From: Verrucomicrobiia bacterium
GTDB taxonomy: Bacteria; Verrucomicrobiota; Verrucomicrobiia; Verrucomicrobiales; DEV007
NCBI GenBank assembly: GCA_030427505.1
Contig: JAUICH010000011.1
Location: 1-64,000, forward strand
Length of the DNA stretch: 64,000 bases
Reading direction: 5' to 3'
The first letter of the stretch is position 1. Every line of letters begins with the position of its first letter. The position numbers and the translations under genes were made by a program. This document shows positions 34,436-42,960 of this stretch, in pieces. The notes under the pieces were generated by a model that did no database searches, was not told the origin of the DNA, and worked only from the letters and a program-made list of their open reading frames with translations.

Positions 34436-35196
34436 TATTTTTTCTCCCGGTAAAGCAGAGATGCCAGAGCCACGATGAGCAGCCCGAGCCCGGTCAGGTA
34501 GGCCGTGATGGTGAGGAAACTGCCCCACGCCATGGCGCCCATCTTAAAGACCAACCGGGCGGTCAGGTCCGCCAGATGGTAGTGCGGCGAAAGGATGAAC
34601 AACAGGTCCAGGACCGGATTGCCTGACTGAGAAAGGAAGAAGTCCAGGTAGCCAATGCCAAAAAGCCCGTAGGCCGCGATACCCGCCGTCAGCAGATAGG
34701 CCACGGTGGTGTTGAACCGTGTGCCCAAGGCAATGGCCAGACAGACCAAAGGCGAAAAAACCAGTGAGAAGAGCCAGGCATATTGAAGATTCGTAAGCAC
34801 CCAGGCGCGCGCCTCCACGGAGTCCGATGGCATGGCGGTCAACAGGGTCAACACCAGGACCACCGCCAGAAACCCGAAGAAGAAAATCTGACAGGTCAGC
34901 CAGAGCTGGGCCAACTGCGCCAAGCGCTTGGTGCCCAAGGTCTTAAAGTACTCTAGAACCCCCTGCGAAGCGCAATGGTCGCCAAAAGAGGCAGCCTGAT
35001 AGAGCACCCAGCCAAGCGCCACCATCCAGAGGAGGCTCCAGGCGGTTTGGGCACGGGCCGGTTCGAGGAGCTGAGGTTTTTCTTCCCAGGGGGTTAGAAA
35101 GGGCAAAGCCAGGGGAAGAACAATCAGCAGAACCAGGAAGATGATGAACGTCTTCCGGTTTAGGACGGTGTTAAATGTAAGTCTGAAAAGAGACAT
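34435..35196 (-). CDS. ABC-2 type permease
   Basis: The protein has 253 residues with about six transmembrane helices (18-35, 54-70, 105-125, 140-160, 166-185, 225-245). The fold resembles ABC-2 exporters. The first cytoplasmic part MSLFRLTFNTVLNRKTFIIF and the large loop after the second helix are typical. The ATG at 35196 is preferred over a TTG at 35211. It lies between an ATP-binding subunit and the His-rich protein, with an overlapping TAATG to the latter, so the three form one transporter. The substrate is unknown, but location in a pilus locus suggests pilus assembly, as for PilI. Confidence 0.75.
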   Translation of the reverse strand: MSLFRLTFNTVLNRKTFIIFLVLLIVLPLALPFLTPWEEKPQLLEPARAQTAWSLLWMVALGWVLYQAASFGDHCASQGVLEYFKTLGTKRLAQLAQLWLTCQIFFFGFLAVVLVLTLLTAMPSDSVEARAWVLTNLQYAWLFSLVFSPLVCLAIALGTRFNTTVAYLLTAGIAAYGLFGIGYLDFFLSQSGNPVLDLLFILSPHYHLADLTARLVFKMGAMAWGSFLTITAYLTGLGLLIVALASLLYREKK

Positions 35197-35241
35197 GACT
35201 GAGTTGGGCAATAAGATTGAAGGCCGTTTTTCTGGCCGGTT

Positions 35242-35916
35242 TCAGTTCAGTGACTTGCGGGTTTCAAACCAGTCCAGCATGCCGTCCACCTTCACCTGCT
35301 CCATGATTTCCTCGCTGATGACCAGAGCGCTGTCCGCCTGCAAGGTCGGTTCGTCAGGGTGCACGCACACCAGGCGAAGCACCTCGCTGCCGCGTTCGTT
35401 CCAGATTTCGTCGATCTTCTCGCGAACATGGAAATCCAGCCCTGAAAACGGCTCGTCCAGCAGCATGACCTGGGCGCCACCGCCCGCTGCCTGGCACTCC
35501 GCCACGATGAGCGTGACCTTTTGCCGGTTGCCCTTGGAAAGCTTTCCGTACTGCTTTTTCACATCCAGTTCCAGGCGGCCGGACATTTCCATGGCCAGGT
35601 CGAACCGGCCATTGGGAAAGAAGGACCGGAAAATCTGCCGGGGCGTCAGTTCCTGATCGAAGCGAAGCTCTTCGTCGATGAATTGTCTCTGGCCTTCGAT
35701 CTTGAACTCGCCTCCCATGACGGGCAAGAGCCCCGCCAGAGTCTTCAGAAGGGTGGTCTTGCCCCTGCCATTCCGGGCCAGGAGAAGGTGACGCCCCGTC
35801 TTCAGCTCGATATCTGTCTTCGCGGAGGCCAGACGCAACGCCCCTTCCCGTCCTTGGAAACGGCGCGGGCGGTAGCCGATGGTCATACCTTCTTTGATGA
35901 GAATCTCTGGATTCAT
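35242..35916 (-). CDS. ABC transporter ATP-binding protein
   Basis: The protein has 224 residues. Walker A ARNGRGKTT is at about 47-55 (Arg where most have Gly/Ser-Gly), Q-loop near FIDEELRFDQELTP, the signature LSKGNRQKV about 128-136, and Walker B VMLLDEPFSGLD about 150-161. The H-loop VCVHPDEPTL is present. It is the motor of the adjacent ABC-2 permease (34435-35196). The ATG at 35916 is chosen because a further start at 35928 is TTG. A strong promoter (TTGATG-N17-TATAAT) lies 34 bases upstream. Confidence 0.93.
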   Translation of the reverse strand: MNPEILIKEGMTIGYRPRRFQGREGALRLASAKTDIELKTGRHLLLARNGRGKTTLLKTLAGLLPVMGGEFKIEGQRQFIDEELRFDQELTPRQIFRSFFPNGRFDLAMEMSGRLELDVKKQYGKLSKGNRQKVTLIVAECQAAGGGAQVMLLDEPFSGLDFHVREKIDEIWNERGSEVLRLVCVHPDEPTLQADSALVISEEIMEQVKVDGMLDWFETRKSLN

Positions 35917-36195
35917 TGTTAAGGACAACGATAAGTTTAACTGTTCCGTATTATATTGCCCAGCAGAGATCGCATCAAGTGTATTTTTTATAATTAATAT
36001 AAAAACAATACTTTCACTGAGTCTCTACGCTTTTCGTGGCAATAAGTGCCCCTAATTTGATCAAGCCCAGCCGTTTGGCTGCCTGGAGCCCTAATTTTTT
36101 CCGGCAAAAACGGAATAAGCCACCTCTCCGCCTTACAAAGAGGCCCTGGAGGAGAAACCCCAAACCGCCACGAAGCTACGGGCGCCGCAAAGGGG
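35917..36195. other. intergenic region before ABC operon
   Basis: These 279 bases lie behind the 655-residue protein gene and before the ABC operon. They hold the ABC promoter, a long AT-rich stretch (about 35980-36010), and a direct repeat CCCTAATTT at 36050-36058 and 36089-36097. No gene is seen. Confidence 0.5.
35950..35978 (-). promoter_or_regulatory. strong promoter of ABC/His-rich operon
   Basis: On the minus strand TTGATG (35973-35978) and a perfect TATAAT (35950-35955) are 17 bases apart. An A/T-only stretch directly upstream (about 35981-36010) is a good UP-element candidate. The transcript would start near 35943, about 27 bases before the ATG. Confidence 0.7.
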
Positions 36196-38163
36196 TCACT
36201 GAATCTCCTCGACCGTGACCAGCCAGTTCATCATGAACACCGGGGGAAGCTCCGCGGGGCTGATTAATCGCTTGAGCTCGGCCGAGATCTGCCCGGCATC
36301 CACCAGATCGTCATACCCATCTTTCAGATCCATTGGACGAAAGGCGTCCGCGGACTGTTCTTTCAGACTGCTCATCTGTCCCTCGAAGACGATCCGCTGA
36401 TCGTAGGCGCCTGTGCCGTAGCGCTTTTCCGGCGCAAAGATCGAGGTCGGCGGGTAGAACTCATAGCCAGAGGGCAGTCCCGCTCCGGAGGGCGCGGTGA
36501 TGGGCACTTGATTGAAGCTTTCACCGAAGTAAAACCGGCTCATCGAGACAATGGACAGCCCTTCCGTGAAAGGGCTCAGATCTTCACACTCCCGGATCGC
36601 CACCGCCATGTCGTCCGAAGTACTCGGAATGTTCGGCGCGTTTACGGTGGTTCTGGTCGAATCCGGGTAGATGTAGACCGAATTGTTTACGGTCACATCA
36701 TCCCCTCCGATGGAGGCCAGGAATGCAGGCAGGCGCTCCGGCAGGAAAATCAGAGCGTTCCGGCCCACTTCCAGATAGTCAGTCTGAAAAGGGAACGCAT
36801 CTCCCCCGGGCTCGTTTTCACGGGGCCAGTTCCAGTCCCGGGTGTAGCGCCGGTTTACCCGGGAACCCCCAGAGTAGTAGTAGAACCGGACCCGGGTTGG
36901 CATTTGGGTACTGGAGCCGACCATGCGCTCCACCCGGATCCGCATGGCGCATTGTTCGGCGCCCAGCGTGTAGTCATTCCATCCCGTGGGCGAAATCCGT
37001 TCGCTGTTGCTGCCGTCGCCATTCAGCTCGAAATATTCGTTACCGCGATTCAAAGGGACGATCGCCACCCGGCCGGCGTTGGAGGCCAGAGAGGCTTCGT
37101 AAAAGTCGGTGTCGGAGTTCGCCTGGAACGTTTCCCGAACCCCCAGGTCGTCAATATTTCCATTGATGGCCTGACCCGCCACCGTTGTTCCCGCGCCGAT
37201 GGACAGACGCTGGCGGCCGGAAAACAGACCCGAATTTAGGTTCACATTGCCATCGGTCTCCAACTCGTTGGCAAACACCCCTCCATCGATCGTGATATTG
37301 GTCCAGGCACTTCCATCCGCGTGACTTCCCACATTCATGTAATTTCCCGCGGACAAGGGTAACTGCGTGGGGACTTCATAAATCGAAAGAACATAGGTCT
37401 TCTTCACCGCGGGAATCGTCACATCTCCCGTGGTTTGGCCTCCAAAAGTCAGGGAAAACACCCACCAGTTCCGCTTGGCCACGAAGTTTTCGCCCGGCTT
37501 GGCAAAGCCAAAGCGAATATCCGGATACTCAATCAAGTTATAGAGTTCGTAATCCGGAAGGCTGGCACTCAGCCCCGCGGTCCAGCCGCTGTCGTAGGTC
37601 TTGTTGGTCGTGATAACGGGATAGGTCTGGTCGAGAAGGAAGATCGAATTGGTGGAGGTCAGCGGTGTGGGAATCTTGCCTCCTATCGAGGTATCGAACA
37701 TCAGGGCCGTGTCCCGGCGGTTTCCCGCGTTGACGAAACCGGTGGTTCCGACCGCCGGCGAAACAATCTCATCGGAGGACAGAATCTGCCGGTCACCCGT
37801 ATTGGCGGAAATGTGCCCGTCCAGATTCAGGGCCGTCAGCACGCTTGCGTCCACGCTGTCTTCGACGCCCGCCAGATCGATGGCTTCCTCGAAAATCGTT
37901 TCCCAACTGTACTCGGCCTGGTTTAGAGAGGACCCCTGCTGCATGGCCCCGATGGCCTTGTTCGGCACAATCGCCACCAGCGCGCGGATAATGGCATCCT
38001 CTTTCTGCGAATAGTCCACCTCAATCTGGCTCCGCACCTCCGCATCGTGAGCCCGCAGGTTCTGCCGGAAAACAAACATCAGGCTACCCAGGGTGATCAG
38101 CGCAAACGCCACCACCAAGGCGGTTCCAATGTATCCCGAGTCTCGTCTGGGTTTGTAGTGCAT
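36196..38163 (-). CDS. large PilX-like exported pilus-locus protein
   Basis: The protein has 655 residues. The N-terminus MHYKPRRDSGYIGTALVVAFALITLGSLMFVF is a basic leader then a hydrophobic helix, similar to PilX/PilV-type minor pilins but without the Gly-Phe-Thr-Leu-Ile-Glu site. The large remainder is beta-rich (ITIDGGVFANELETDGNVNLNSGLFSGRQ...) with no recognised domain. It follows two prepilin-like genes, in the order GspH/PilW-PilX, and may sit at the pilus tip or act as adhesin. The start at 38163 is one base after the upstream stop. Composition is normal for the region. Confidence 0.6.
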   Translation of the reverse strand: MHYKPRRDSGYIGTALVVAFALITLGSLMFVFRQNLRAHDAEVRSQIEVDYSQKEDAIIRALVAIVPNKAIGAMQQGSSLNQAEYSWETIFEEAIDLAGVEDSVDASVLTALNLDGHISANTGDRQILSSDEIVSPAVGTTGFVNAGNRRDTALMFDTSIGGKIPTPLTSTNSIFLLDQTYPVITTNKTYDSGWTAGLSASLPDYELYNLIEYPDIRFGFAKPGENFVAKRNWWVFSLTFGGQTTGDVTIPAVKKTYVLSIYEVPTQLPLSAGNYMNVGSHADGSAWTNITIDGGVFANELETDGNVNLNSGLFSGRQRLSIGAGTTVAGQAINGNIDDLGVRETFQANSDTDFYEASLASNAGRVAIVPLNRGNEYFELNGDGSNSERISPTGWNDYTLGAEQCAMRIRVERMVGSSTQMPTRVRFYYYSGGSRVNRRYTRDWNWPRENEPGGDAFPFQTDYLEVGRNALIFLPERLPAFLASIGGDDVTVNNSVYIYPDSTRTTVNAPNIPSTSDDMAVAIRECEDLSPFTEGLSIVSMSRFYFGESFNQVPITAPSGAGLPSGYEFYPPTSIFAPEKRYGTGAYDQRIVFEGQMSSLKEQSADAFRPMDLKDGYDDLVDAGQISAELKRLISPAELPPVFMMNWLVTVEEIQ

Positions 38164-38164
38164 G

Positions 38165-38701
38165 CTATTCCCCTCCTCCGACGTAGGTGATTTCTTCCTG
38201 ATTTGGGCCCGTGATTTTCACCAGCAGAATGCCCGTGTCGTTGGAAAAGGTCACGTCACTCACTTTGGAAGAAATGGTCCAATCCGGGTCGTTGCTCCAA
38301 ATGGCGCCCTTGGAGTAAAAATTCAGCTGTCCCTCTCCGTTGACGACTTCGAAGGCGATGATCCTCTCGGAAGAACTCCCGTCCGGGTTCCGGTAGATCA
38401 GCCGGACGCAGCGCCCCCCCGTCGTGATGGCGCTGGACTCGGAAAAGGCGGTCGCCTTGGAGGCGTAAACGCGGTAGGAGTCCGCCCGGTTCAGCATCTT
38501 CACCATCAGCATGTTGATGGTGGGTGCGTCATCTCGCAGGAAATCGAAGGAATTTATGATTCTCAGAAGATTCACATGGTCGCTCAGCAGCACGAGGGAC
38601 GCGCTGGCGAGAATCATGGCAAGAATCAGGGCCAAGGTCATCTCCACGAGGGAGAAGGCCTTCTGCTTACAGGCTTTCGCGGCGGTCCGGAGCGTCATCA
38701 T
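38165..38701 (-). CDS. prepilin-like minor pilin (PilW-like)
   Basis: The protein has 178 residues. A leader MMTLRTAAKACKQKA precedes FSLVEMTLALILAMILASASLVLL, a prepilin N-terminus with Glu5 but Ala at the -1 position. The globular part has ICs typical of minor pilins, with CVRLIYRNPDGSSSERIIAFEVV resembling PilW/GspJ beta strands. Its first bases overlap the preceding stop by 4 bases, so both are cotranslated. It likely forms part of a minor pilin set that starts pilus assembly. Confidence 0.75.
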   Translation of the reverse strand: MMTLRTAAKACKQKAFSLVEMTLALILAMILASASLVLLSDHVNLLRIINSFDFLRDDAPTINMLMVKMLNRADSYRVYASKATAFSESSAITTGGRCVRLIYRNPDGSSSERIIAFEVVNGEGQLNFYSKGAIWSNDPDWTISSKVSDVTFSNDTGILLVKITGPNQEEITYVGGGE

Positions 38702-39180
38702 CGGGATCTCAGCACGTTCCGGGTTTTCACATAGTCCCGGCCGGAAACGGTGTAGGTCAGGAGCGACTGCAATCTCCAGGCCTCCATGCCGCTGGGGTTG
38801 GTAAAGCTGTCTCCCTTACCGCCTTCAGCGACCAGATTGTTTTCGTCAGCGAACTTCGTCCGGCGGACCGTGGCTGTCACGGCTAAGCCACCGGGCAGCT
38901 TGCCTACCTCCACGACTTCGGTCTGGATGGCGGGATATGTCGGCCAGGGCGTGCCCGTTTCCTTGAAGTCGTCGAACGGATACCGCCTGGCCAATGCCAT
39001 TTCCCGGGACATGTAGGCATCCGTCATGGCTTGGACGACGGTCCACCGCTGGGCGGACGTCGCGGAGACGGAGGCCTTGAACAAAAGCAGGGCCAAGACC
39101 GTGAGAAACCCAAAGCCAAACGTCAGCTCCATCAACGCCGAACCTTTGGAGCGGCTTCTGGATGAGTTACGGGCTTTCAT
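38698..39180 (-). CDS. prepilin-like minor pilin (PilV/GspI-like)
   Basis: The protein has 160 residues. Leader MKARNSSRSRSKG is followed by SALMELTFGFGFLTVLALLLFKASV, with Gly at -1 and Glu at position 5. The ATG at 39180 puts this leader at the N-terminus. YMSREMALARRYPFDDF after the helix resembles the start of GspI/PilV pseudopilins. The gene heads a row with the PilW-like and 655-residue genes and shares the 4-base overlap with the former. Confidence 0.75.
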   Translation of the reverse strand: MKARNSSRSRSKGSALMELTFGFGFLTVLALLLFKASVSATSAQRWTVVQAMTDAYMSREMALARRYPFDDFKETGTPWPTYPAIQTEVVEVGKLPGGLAVTATVRRTKFADENNLVAEGGKGDSFTNPSGMEAWRLQSLLTYTVSGRDYVKTRNVLRSR

Positions 39181-39246
39181 TTCTTGCGTCTTGGCTCGTG
39201 GCAGGGGCAGCCGCCCCCGGAAAGACAAACTGGGCGGAGTCGTTTC

Positions 39247-40272
39247 TTACTCCGAAGTCGTCACGGAACCCTTCACCCGGATGGTCCTGTCCAGTTCGAA
39301 GGTGAGGTAGGCCAGCCGGTCGGTTCCAAAGGGCGTGGTGGTCAGGATTTCCATGGTCCACACGCCGTCATCGGTAAAAACGGAGTCCCACTCGCTGAGA
39401 GTCAGCACCCGGCTCTGCGGCACGGAGTCGTTAATATTCAGGGCGGAGCCTTCCACCACCGTGCCTACCGTGCCCAGGCTGGGCTGACCCGGATAAACTT
39501 GCGCGTATGTCTGGGAGTCCGGGTACAGGTCGTTCAGATACAGGGAGACCGTCGGCACGGCGCCTTTGATTACCTGACCTCCGGTGATACCGGAAATGCT
39601 CGCGTCCGCCACCGGCCAGATCTGGATGAACTGGGAAGCCAGTTGGGATTCGGGAGACTGATAGTCTTCCAGCGAAAAGATGGAAAAGCGTTCTTCGCCC
39701 CGGACCTTAGCCCGGTTGGACCCCGGAATGGACGTCACGCCAAAGGTGACCTGCCAGATTCCATTAGAGGTCAGATAACCCTGGTAAAGCAGGGTCGCCT
39801 GATCCCGATTGATGTCCACGCCCGTTCCGCTGGAGCCGTATGACTGAACGTGCCAAAGCAGTTTCACGGCTTTGGACGCTTCAGGATCTTCGGATCCACT
39901 CAGCAACCCGCTGGTGTTGATCGTCAAGAAAAACGGACGATCAGCGCGAGTCCGGGGAATCTCTGTGTAGGGATCCTCCGAGGTGATTTCCACCGCCGCG
40001 CTCGGGACGTAAGCGCCCACATATTTGGTATCCAGCAAATAGCTGGCCAGCGGGGATGACTTGACGGTCCACAGCTCAAACCGTGCTCCCACGTTATCGA
40101 TGGACAGCGGAGAGATTTGTTCTCCCGTGGACTCGACCGACACGTCCCGCTGCACCCCGCTCTCCGCCTGTACCTGACGGATGAAATTGGTGTATTCCTG
40201 CGCGCTGGCGGCAGTGCCACCTAACAGAAAGACGATCAGACAACGAGTAACGACCCATTTCATGGCAGACAT
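39247..40272 (-). CDS. exported protein of the pilus locus
   Basis: The protein has 341 residues with a signal peptide (MKWVVTRCLIVFLLGGTAASA, cleaved near residue 24). The mature part is beta-rich and contains RTIRVKGSVTT at the end and many Asp/Ser/Thr residues, like a secreted adhesin or beta-sandwich protein. No known domain is recognised. It is likely coexpressed with the minor pilin genes downstream, which start 67 bases later, and could be a tip or cell-surface component. Confidence 0.65.
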   Translation of the reverse strand: MSAMKWVVTRCLIVFLLGGTAASAQEYTNFIRQVQAESGVQRDVSVESTGEQISPLSIDNVGARFELWTVKSSPLASYLLDTKYVGAYVPSAAVEITSEDPYTEIPRTRADRPFFLTINTSGLLSGSEDPEASKAVKLLWHVQSYGSSGTGVDINRDQATLLYQGYLTSNGIWQVTFGVTSIPGSNRAKVRGEERFSIFSLEDYQSPESQLASQFIQIWPVADASISGITGGQVIKGAVPTVSLYLNDLYPDSQTYAQVYPGQPSLGTVGTVVEGSALNINDSVPQSRVLTLSEWDSVFTDDGVWTMEILTTTPFGTDRLAYLTFELDRTIRVKGSVTTSE

Positions 40273-40290
40273 AGTGTTAGTGTTCGGTTC

Positions 40291-40893
40291 TTAGTTGTCG
40301 GTGGTGTCCGCGCTGGCGGTATCCGGTTCCGCCTCTTTAGGTGGCAACACGGAGATTGGCCCGCCCTTGAGCGTGGCCACGACCAGCTTGTTGCTGTTTT
40401 GAATCCATTCGAGGGTCTTCTCCGGCAGGGGGCTTTCGCCTTTGGCCTGTTCGAAGTCCACTTCCACCACCGCAATCCAGGCGCGGTTCGCCGCGTAGAA
40501 GTTCGTCCAGGTATACACGCGGGCGTCATCCTTCATTTCCAGCCGGTCTTCCAGCGCCTCCGGGACGTGAATCACGGCACGTTTCGGAACCAGCGTTGCC
40601 GCGCCGCGATAGCAGATAATATCGGACTGGCTGATGAGATCCTTGGGAACCTTGGCCTTGGAGGGGTCCTGCCCCTGCGAAGGCTTAAGAGCCTTCACCG
40701 GCGAATTCCGCAATGACTGGAGCAGAGCCTTGGAAAGGTCCTCATGAGTCGCCGCGTCGCGGATCTCTCCTTTCGGTCTAATCTTGATCTCGGCTTCCTC
40801 TCCCAAGCTCAGACCCGCCAGAGGAACCAGGCAAGTGGCCCCCAGCAAAACCAGGCAAAGAAAAAACCATTCTTTAAACGGACTCTTTTTCAT
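40291..40893 (-). CDS. exported protein of the pilus locus
   Basis: The protein has 200 residues with a signal peptide (MKKSPFKEWFFLCLVLLGATCLVPLAG). The mature part has a mixed alpha/beta pattern, including SQSDIICYRGAATLVPKRAVIHVPEALEDRL (about 94-124) and ANRAWIAVVEVDFEQAKG. No family is recognised. It is 18 bases upstream of the 341-residue exported gene and 8 bases downstream of the first paralog (40902-41627), so all three are probably on one transcript. Confidence 0.65.
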   Translation of the reverse strand: MKKSPFKEWFFLCLVLLGATCLVPLAGLSLGEEAEIKIRPKGEIRDAATHEDLSKALLQSLRNSPVKALKPSQGQDPSKAKVPKDLISQSDIICYRGAATLVPKRAVIHVPEALEDRLEMKDDARVYTWTNFYAANRAWIAVVEVDFEQAKGESPLPEKTLEWIQNSNKLVVATLKGGPISVLPPKEAEPDTASADTTDN

Positions 40894-40901
40894 GTGGATA
40901 G

Positions 40902-41627
40902 TTAGTTCTTTCGGAAAGTCACCAGAAGGACGAGGTCCTGAAGATCGAAGGCAGACTGGCTGGGATGGGTCATCGCCAGTTCCATGAGGATGATCACATC
41001 CCGGGGACCGATCTTGATCTTGCCGTTGGAGTCGAGGTAGGGCTTCAGGAAGTCCTCAATCGCGTCCTGATTGTAGGCGGGAATGGTCTCCGGCGGCGTT
41101 TCGCCATTGGCCAGTACCACTACGTTGTAAGTGTTCGTTCCGGTGGAGTAGTAGGGATACCAGCCATTGTAGTAACAACGCCCCCGGAAATCGACCGTCC
41201 GGTCCTGCCGGACATACTTGGTGTAGTAGATCCGGGTAGGATTCACGTCAGGCTGTTTACCACTGAAGAAGCGCGTGAAACTCGTGGCTCCGTCCGCCTT
41301 GGCATAGGCTTCCACCGTCAGCCAGTTCGTGGCCGAGGTCTGGACCGAAGCGCCCAGAACTCTGACGTCCATGTAGAGGTTCTCCTTTGGAATGACCGTT
41401 CCGTCGTCCTCAATAACCACCACGTCACGGACGGTTTCCGGGTAGGTAATGTTCCAGTCCAGGGAAGGATTGGTCCCTGGTTGTACTTTGTGAGGAAAGG
41501 TATCCAGATATCCCACGGGTATCGCCGGATTGGTGGAACTCTCAGCGTGCAAACAGGTAGTACCCCCCAAGCCCACGGCAAGGAATACTGTCAGGACCCC
41601 CAGACCTTTCTTTATCGTCAGTTTCAT
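40902..41627 (-). CDS. exported paralog 1 with dockerin-like tail
   Basis: The protein has 241 residues with a signal peptide (MKLTIKKGLGVLTVFLAVGLGGTTCLHA). It is one of three tandem paralogs. Shared blocks are LYMDVRVLGASVQTS.TNWLTVEA, RFFSG.QP..NPT.IYYTKYVR, FRGR.Y..GWYPYYSTGTNT.NVVVL and the C-terminal FDLQDLVLLVTFRK. Residues 199-210, DSNGKIKIGPRD, match the calcium loop of dockerin type I repeats (D, N, G, K, I and D in the right places, position 5 not acidic), followed by VIILMEL. The gene starts at 41627; a longer frame to 41732 lacks a signal at its start. The leader from the promoter at 41783-41810 is about 150 bases. Function is unknown. Confidence 0.7.
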   Translation of the reverse strand: MKLTIKKGLGVLTVFLAVGLGGTTCLHAESSTNPAIPVGYLDTFPHKVQPGTNPSLDWNITYPETVRDVVVIEDDGTVIPKENLYMDVRVLGASVQTSATNWLTVEAYAKADGATSFTRFFSGKQPDVNPTRIYYTKYVRQDRTVDFRGRCYYNGWYPYYSTGTNTYNVVVLANGETPPETIPAYNQDAIEDFLKPYLDSNGKIKIGPRDVIILMELAMTHPSQSAFDLQDLVLLVTFRKN

Positions 41628-41782
41628 CTCTCTCTGCGTTTGCGATTGTGTTGTTTCAGGCGTCGTCGTCCCCATCCGGATAGCTGCGCCGCTCTGGCAG
41701 ATCTCCCAAATCTGAGGACTCCGTCCTCGCACCCGAATGAAGAAACTGTGAATCCGTCAAAATAGACCCATAGTTGATACGG

Positions 41783-41810
41783 ATTTTATTAAAATTATAA
41801 AAAATCGCAA
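41783..41810 (-). promoter_or_regulatory. promoter candidate for paralog 1
   Basis: On the minus strand TTGCGA (41805-41810) and TAAAAT (41783-41788) are 16 bases apart, the same spacing as in the promoters of paralogs 2 and 3. Here the spacer itself is A/T-rich. It lies about 155 bases before the ATG, so it is a less certain choice than the other two. Confidence 0.4.
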
Positions 41811-41948
41811 TATCTATTTTAGAATTCTCGTTCTTGAGGATCGCGACGCGTTTCTTGGATTTCTCCTTTTCCGGAAAACCCTCCCGATCTTTCGAAGGCT
41901 ATCGACCGCCGCTAATCGTTGTATTTGTTTGGACTAACGCGGCACCTC

Positions 41949-41980
41949 CCGCCCGGCTCACGCAGATAAGAGCCGGGCGG
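41949..41980 (-). terminator. hairpin after paralog 2
   Basis: CCGCCCGGCTC (41949-41959) pairs with GAGCCGGGCGG (41970-41980), loop of 10 bases, 62 bases behind the stop of paralog 2. No U-tract follows on the minus strand, so it may be a stabilising 3' structure rather than an intrinsic terminator. Confidence 0.45.
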
Positions 41981-42042
41981 AGAGGACCGCGATCGTGACG
42001 CTGAGGTTGGGAGATACTGACTAAACTTTTTCTCTGAAACTC

Positions 42043-42645
42043 CTATTTCCGGAAGGCAACCAGCAGGACCAGGTCCTGAAGGTCAAAGGCCGGTTGACTG
42101 GTGTCTGGCGGGGTACCCCCATTCACCAGGACCACCACATTGGCGGTGCTGGTCCCCGTCACGTAGTAGGGATACCACCCACTGTCGCAACAGCGGCCGC
42201 GAAAATCGATCGGCCTGGGCGTCCTCACATACTTGGTACTGTAGATCTTCGTGGGATTGGCGTTGGGTTGTCTGCCGCTGAAGAAGTTCGAAAAATTGGA
42301 CGCTCCATCCGCCCACGGGTCAGCTTCCACCGTCAGCCAGTTGGTGGAAGAAGTTTGCACCGAAGCCCCCAGGACCCTGACGTCCATGTAGAGGCTCCGC
42401 TTTGGAGCAATCGTTCCATGATTGTCGATCGAAGCTACTTCTTTGGCCGGATGGGGATAAGAGATCGCCCACATAAGTGTCGGCATGGTCCCGGGCTGGA
42501 CCTTGCTGGGAGCGGCCGTCAGCGTCCCTGCCAGAACGGAAGGACTGGAGTTGGAACTGGCGGCGTGAGCGCCAGAGGTGACACCTGCCGTGGCGATCGC
42601 GACGGCCAGCCACAGAGCCGAGGTCCCTGCAACGAATTGTCTCAT
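42043..42645 (-). CDS. exported paralog 2, dockerin-like tail deleted
   Basis: The protein has 200 residues with a signal peptide ending near AHAASSNSS. It shares YMDVRVLGASVQTS, TNWLTVEA, FFSGRQPNANPTKIY.TKYVR, PIDFRGR, GWYPYYVTGTSTANVVVLVNGGTPPDT and the ending FDLQDLVLLVAFRK with paralogs 1 and 3. Between PPDT and the C-terminal block it lacks about 40 residues present in the others (the NQDAIEDFLKPY to IILMEL segment), a clean in-frame deletion. The matching promoter, 16-base spacing and upstream AT motif are shared with paralog 3. If the deleted part is a binding module, this copy may be a soluble variant. Confidence 0.7.
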   Translation of the reverse strand: MRQFVAGTSALWLAVAIATAGVTSGAHAASSNSSPSVLAGTLTAAPSKVQPGTMPTLMWAISYPHPAKEVASIDNHGTIAPKRSLYMDVRVLGASVQTSSTNWLTVEADPWADGASNFSNFFSGRQPNANPTKIYSTKYVRTPRPIDFRGRCCDSGWYPYYVTGTSTANVVVLVNGGTPPDTSQPAFDLQDLVLLVAFRK

Positions 42646-42670
42646 TTGTATGGTTGAACGTATCTTCAGG

Positions 42671-42719
42671 AATCTAGCTGAACCCCCTGAAATTGCAATA
42701 ATAAATTATAATTATCATA
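42671..42719 (-). promoter_or_regulatory. promoter of paralog 2 with upstream AT motif
   Basis: On the minus strand TATGATAATTATA (42707-42719) is followed after 8 bases by TTGCAA (42693-42698), 16 bases, then TAGATT (42671-42676). Paralog 3 has the same three parts with the same distances, so the arrangement is conserved. Confidence 0.65.
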
Positions 42720-42921
42720 GTTTTTAGCAAAATAGAGAATCCGAAATTTTCCCAAGCGAGACCTTTCTACCCACCGCGAACCAAATCTGGTATTTCACAG
42801 GTCCACCCGGGCTGAAATACGTCAAAGGAGAGCCCTTGAACGGTTGCGCCCATGCGAAAGGGGAAAGTCCGGGAATGGGGCCGGCAAGTCTTTCCCGCTC
42901 TTCCCCTCCGGCAATAAAGAA

Positions 42922-42960
42922 ACCCTCCCGCGGATCGGCTCATGGCCGCCGGGAGGGTCT
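42922..42960 (-). terminator. terminator of paralog 3
   Basis: ACCCTCCCG (42922-42930) pairs with CGGGAGGGT (42950-42958), with extra inner pairs. On the minus strand the second arm is followed by TTCTTTATT. It lies 37 bases behind the paralog 3 stop. Confidence 0.65.

Larger units (their letters stand above)
41628..42042. other. intergenic segment between paralogs 1 and 2
   Basis: These 415 bases carry a promoter candidate for paralog 1, an AT-rich island (41761-41830), and a hairpin at 41949-41980 behind paralog 2. The frame covering 41628-41732 is an extension of paralog 1 without signal-peptide character. No further gene is seen. Confidence 0.5.

Noticed and set aside
35940-36010. AT-rich stretch considered as replication origin or phage att site
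   Set aside because: No DnaA-box cluster and no integrase or tRNA nearby; a strong promoter explains it.
36036-36218. 60-codon plus-strand frame between pilus genes
   Set aside because: Basic, Pro-rich composition with no ribosome-binding site. It overlaps the 3' end of the 655-residue gene.
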